Source: Nitrososphaerales archaeon TH1177
GTDB taxonomy: Archaea; Thermoproteota; Nitrososphaeria; Nitrososphaerales; Nitrososphaeraceae
Assembly: GCA_014523515.1 (NCBI GenBank)
Contig: JAATVJ010000368.1
Coordinates: 1 to 6,923 of the forward strand
Direction: 5' to 3'
Length of the DNA: 6,923 nucleotides
The position numbers and the translations under genes were made by a program. The notes beneath the pieces are model-generated. The model saw only the letters and a list, made by a program, of their open reading frames with translations. It ran no database searches and had not been told where the DNA came from. Every line of letters starts with the position of its first letter. Positions within the stretch are counted from its first letter, which is position 1. Below are positions 6,358 to 6,923 of this stretch, piece by piece.

Positions 6358-6643
6358 TTCCCAACAGCACAGCTAGCAAAAGAGATTTTTACTTCAGAAA
6401 CATAACATAGGTATTTGACTAGTTTGGGATACAGAGAAGAAAGTTTAGTTAGAATAAAAGATAGATCAAATAGTGACAGACTACCAGAATAGCACAGAAG
6501 AAACATTCTATGATAGAAAAAAAGAGTCATTATCCAAAAGTAACTGGTCCCACTTTATAGAAGGGTTCAAATCCCACTGGCCCCATTGAACTCTGGGTTC
6601 CAATCCTATTTTTAGAATAATTCATGAAGCATTAATCACATGA
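6358..6643 (+). pseudogene. Possible decayed protein-coding remnant
   Basis: This patch is richer in G+C than its flanks and reads like protein in two plus frames that overlap and appear frameshifted. Frame one (6358-6492) gives FPTAQLAKEIFTSET, a stop, then HRYLTSLGYREESLVRIK and so on to TAG. Frame two (6458-6586) gives KIDQIVTDYQNSTEETFYDR and continues through the repeat as NWSHFIEGFKSHWPH, to TGA. After that it resumes as TLGSNPIFRIIHEALIT to TGA at 6641. The charged composition is unlike random AT-rich sequence, and the opposite strand shows the Phe/Leu/Ser-rich antisense expected of such codons. No start codon, no domain and several stops are present, so if it was a gene it is dead. 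It may also be non-coding. Confidence 0.28.
6543..6607 (+). repeat. tRNA-3'-end-like tandem repeat, locus 2
   Basis: Two tandem units of about 33 nt are present: the first starts ACTGGTCCCACTTTATAGAA (6543) and runs through GGGTTCAAATCCC, the second starts ACTGGCCCCATT (6576) and runs through GGGTTCCAATCC. Both carry a GGGTTC[A/C]AATCC string, the universal tRNA T-arm consensus, and in the first this is followed by CACTGGCCCCA, which fits an acceptor 3' strand plus discriminator base. There is no encoded CCA and no tRNA 5' half. A 17-nt core is identical to locus 1 at 2974-2990, in the same orientation. This is either a tRNA-derived repeat family or relics of att sites. Confidence 0.6.
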
Positions 6644-6776
6644 ACTAATAAATAATCTTTATTTTTCTTAGATAAGGAACCATTCTTACAATTTATAGTT
6701 TATTTTTTCATTATATTTTACTTGTAGAAATACTGCAAATGTTAAATTATATATATTCGCTCTAACTCCAATATAA
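6644..6776. other. AT-rich leader region before the right-edge gene
   Basis: No gene is seen. It carries the promoter of the partial gene at its right end, together with several T-rich runs. Confidence 0.45.
6744..6755 (+). promoter_or_regulatory. TATA box of the right-edge gene
   Basis: AAATTATATATA is a strong archaeal TATA box centred about 26-27 nt upstream of the TTG at 6777. Its position supports a leaderless, TTG-initiated transcript and helps to choose that start. Confidence 0.6.
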
Positions 6777-6923
6777 TTGGACTTTTATTTTATAGTTATT
6801 TTACTTGTTATTACTATTTTTCCTTCTACTTCATTAGTCAATGATAATCTTTATGAAAGTTATAATTTTAATAAACAAAATAATTTAAATCTTAATTTTT
6901 TACAAAATTCTTATGCAATTGAA
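6777..6923 (+). CDS. Exported protein, N-terminal fragment (gene runs off the right edge)
   Basis: From TTG at 6777 the frame is open for 49 codons to the end of the window. It begins MDFYFIVILLVITIFPSTSL, a classic short signal peptide or membrane anchor, followed by an Asn/Leu/Tyr-rich segment (NKQNNLNLNFLQN) and SYAIE at the edge. An in-frame TAA at 6774-6776 directly precedes the TTG, and no ATG occurs in the visible part, so TTG is the only start that keeps the hydrophobic segment. A strong TATA box sits at leaderless distance. The Asn-rich linker after the signal suggests a surface or secreted product, but no domain is reached and the function cannot be named. Confidence 0.65.
   Translation, partial: MDFYFIVILLVITIFPSTSLVNDNLYESYNFNKQNNLNLNFLQNSYAIE

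Noticed and set aside
6240..6530. 96-codon minus-strand ORF in the right spacer, with a TATA-like CTATAAAG about 26 nt upstream of its ATG
   Set aside because: Its Phe/Leu/Ser-rich composition is what the antisense of the charged plus-strand remnant would give. It has no clear domain, and the TATA match falls in the repeat and may be chance. It cannot be fully excluded as a small membrane protein.
6543..6607. A complete tRNA gene
   Set aside because: Only T-arm and acceptor 3' strings are present; no D-arm, anticodon arm or 5' GGGGCCA strand precedes them, and the T-stem has only three clean pairs here.
1..6923. CRISPR array, insertion sequence or integrase
   Set aside because: No regularly spaced repeat series, no terminal inverted repeats and no transposase or recombinase motifs were seen on either strand.

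Overview
The window is AT-rich (G+C clearly low, roughly 30% by eye) and archaeal in style. Start codons lie about 26 nt downstream of TATA-like boxes with little or no leader. TTG starts are common, terminators are T-rich tracts, and most proteins carry export signals. The gene types (cytosolic arylsulfatase, secreted HAD phosphatase, secreted purple-acid-phosphatase-like enzyme with carbohydrate-binding modules, small secreted Ig-like protein) suggest an ammonia-oxidising Thaumarchaeota/Nitrososphaeria genome, possibly Nitrosocosmicus-like. That assignment is an inference from style and protein families; no marker gene is present.

Layout. At the left edge (1-67, minus) lies the first 22 codons of an arylsulfatase, starting with TTG and running out of the window. 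Twenty-eight bases away and divergent, a small exported-protein reading frame (96-320, plus) is interrupted by a TAA exactly at its predicted signal-peptidase site, so it looks like a broken gene. TTACC/GGTAA motifs are clustered between the two. After a gene-free AT-rich stretch come two plus-strand genes: a two-TM membrane protein with an unassigned soluble domain (495-1352), and a secreted HAD-family hydrolase (1390-2460) with its own TATA box. An 810-base gene-poor stretch follows, holding a short GC-richer repeat resembling the 3' end of a tRNA. On the minus strand are a 662-residue secreted metallophosphoesterase with LamG-like and discoidin-like modules (3272-5260) and, upstream of it with a separate promoter, a small secreted Ig-fold-like protein (5495-5914). 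The 860 bases to the right hold decayed coding-like sequence and a second copy of the tRNA-like repeat. The right edge (6777-6923, plus) is the 5' end of another exported protein, TTG-initiated.

How the genes may work together. Three genes encode or begin ester hydrolases (sulfate ester, HAD phosphate ester, metallophosphoesterase), and two of these are exported. This fits scavenging of sulfate or phosphate from organic esters outside the cell, but every gene seems to have its own promoter, so co-regulation is not shown. No integrase, transposase, CRISPR array, rRNA or complete tRNA gene was seen. No clearly new system was found. The items most worth a second look are the duplicated tRNA-3'-end-like 33-nt repeats bracketing the minus-strand pair, the signal-peptide gene with a stop at its cleavage site, and the unassigned membrane-anchored domain protein.
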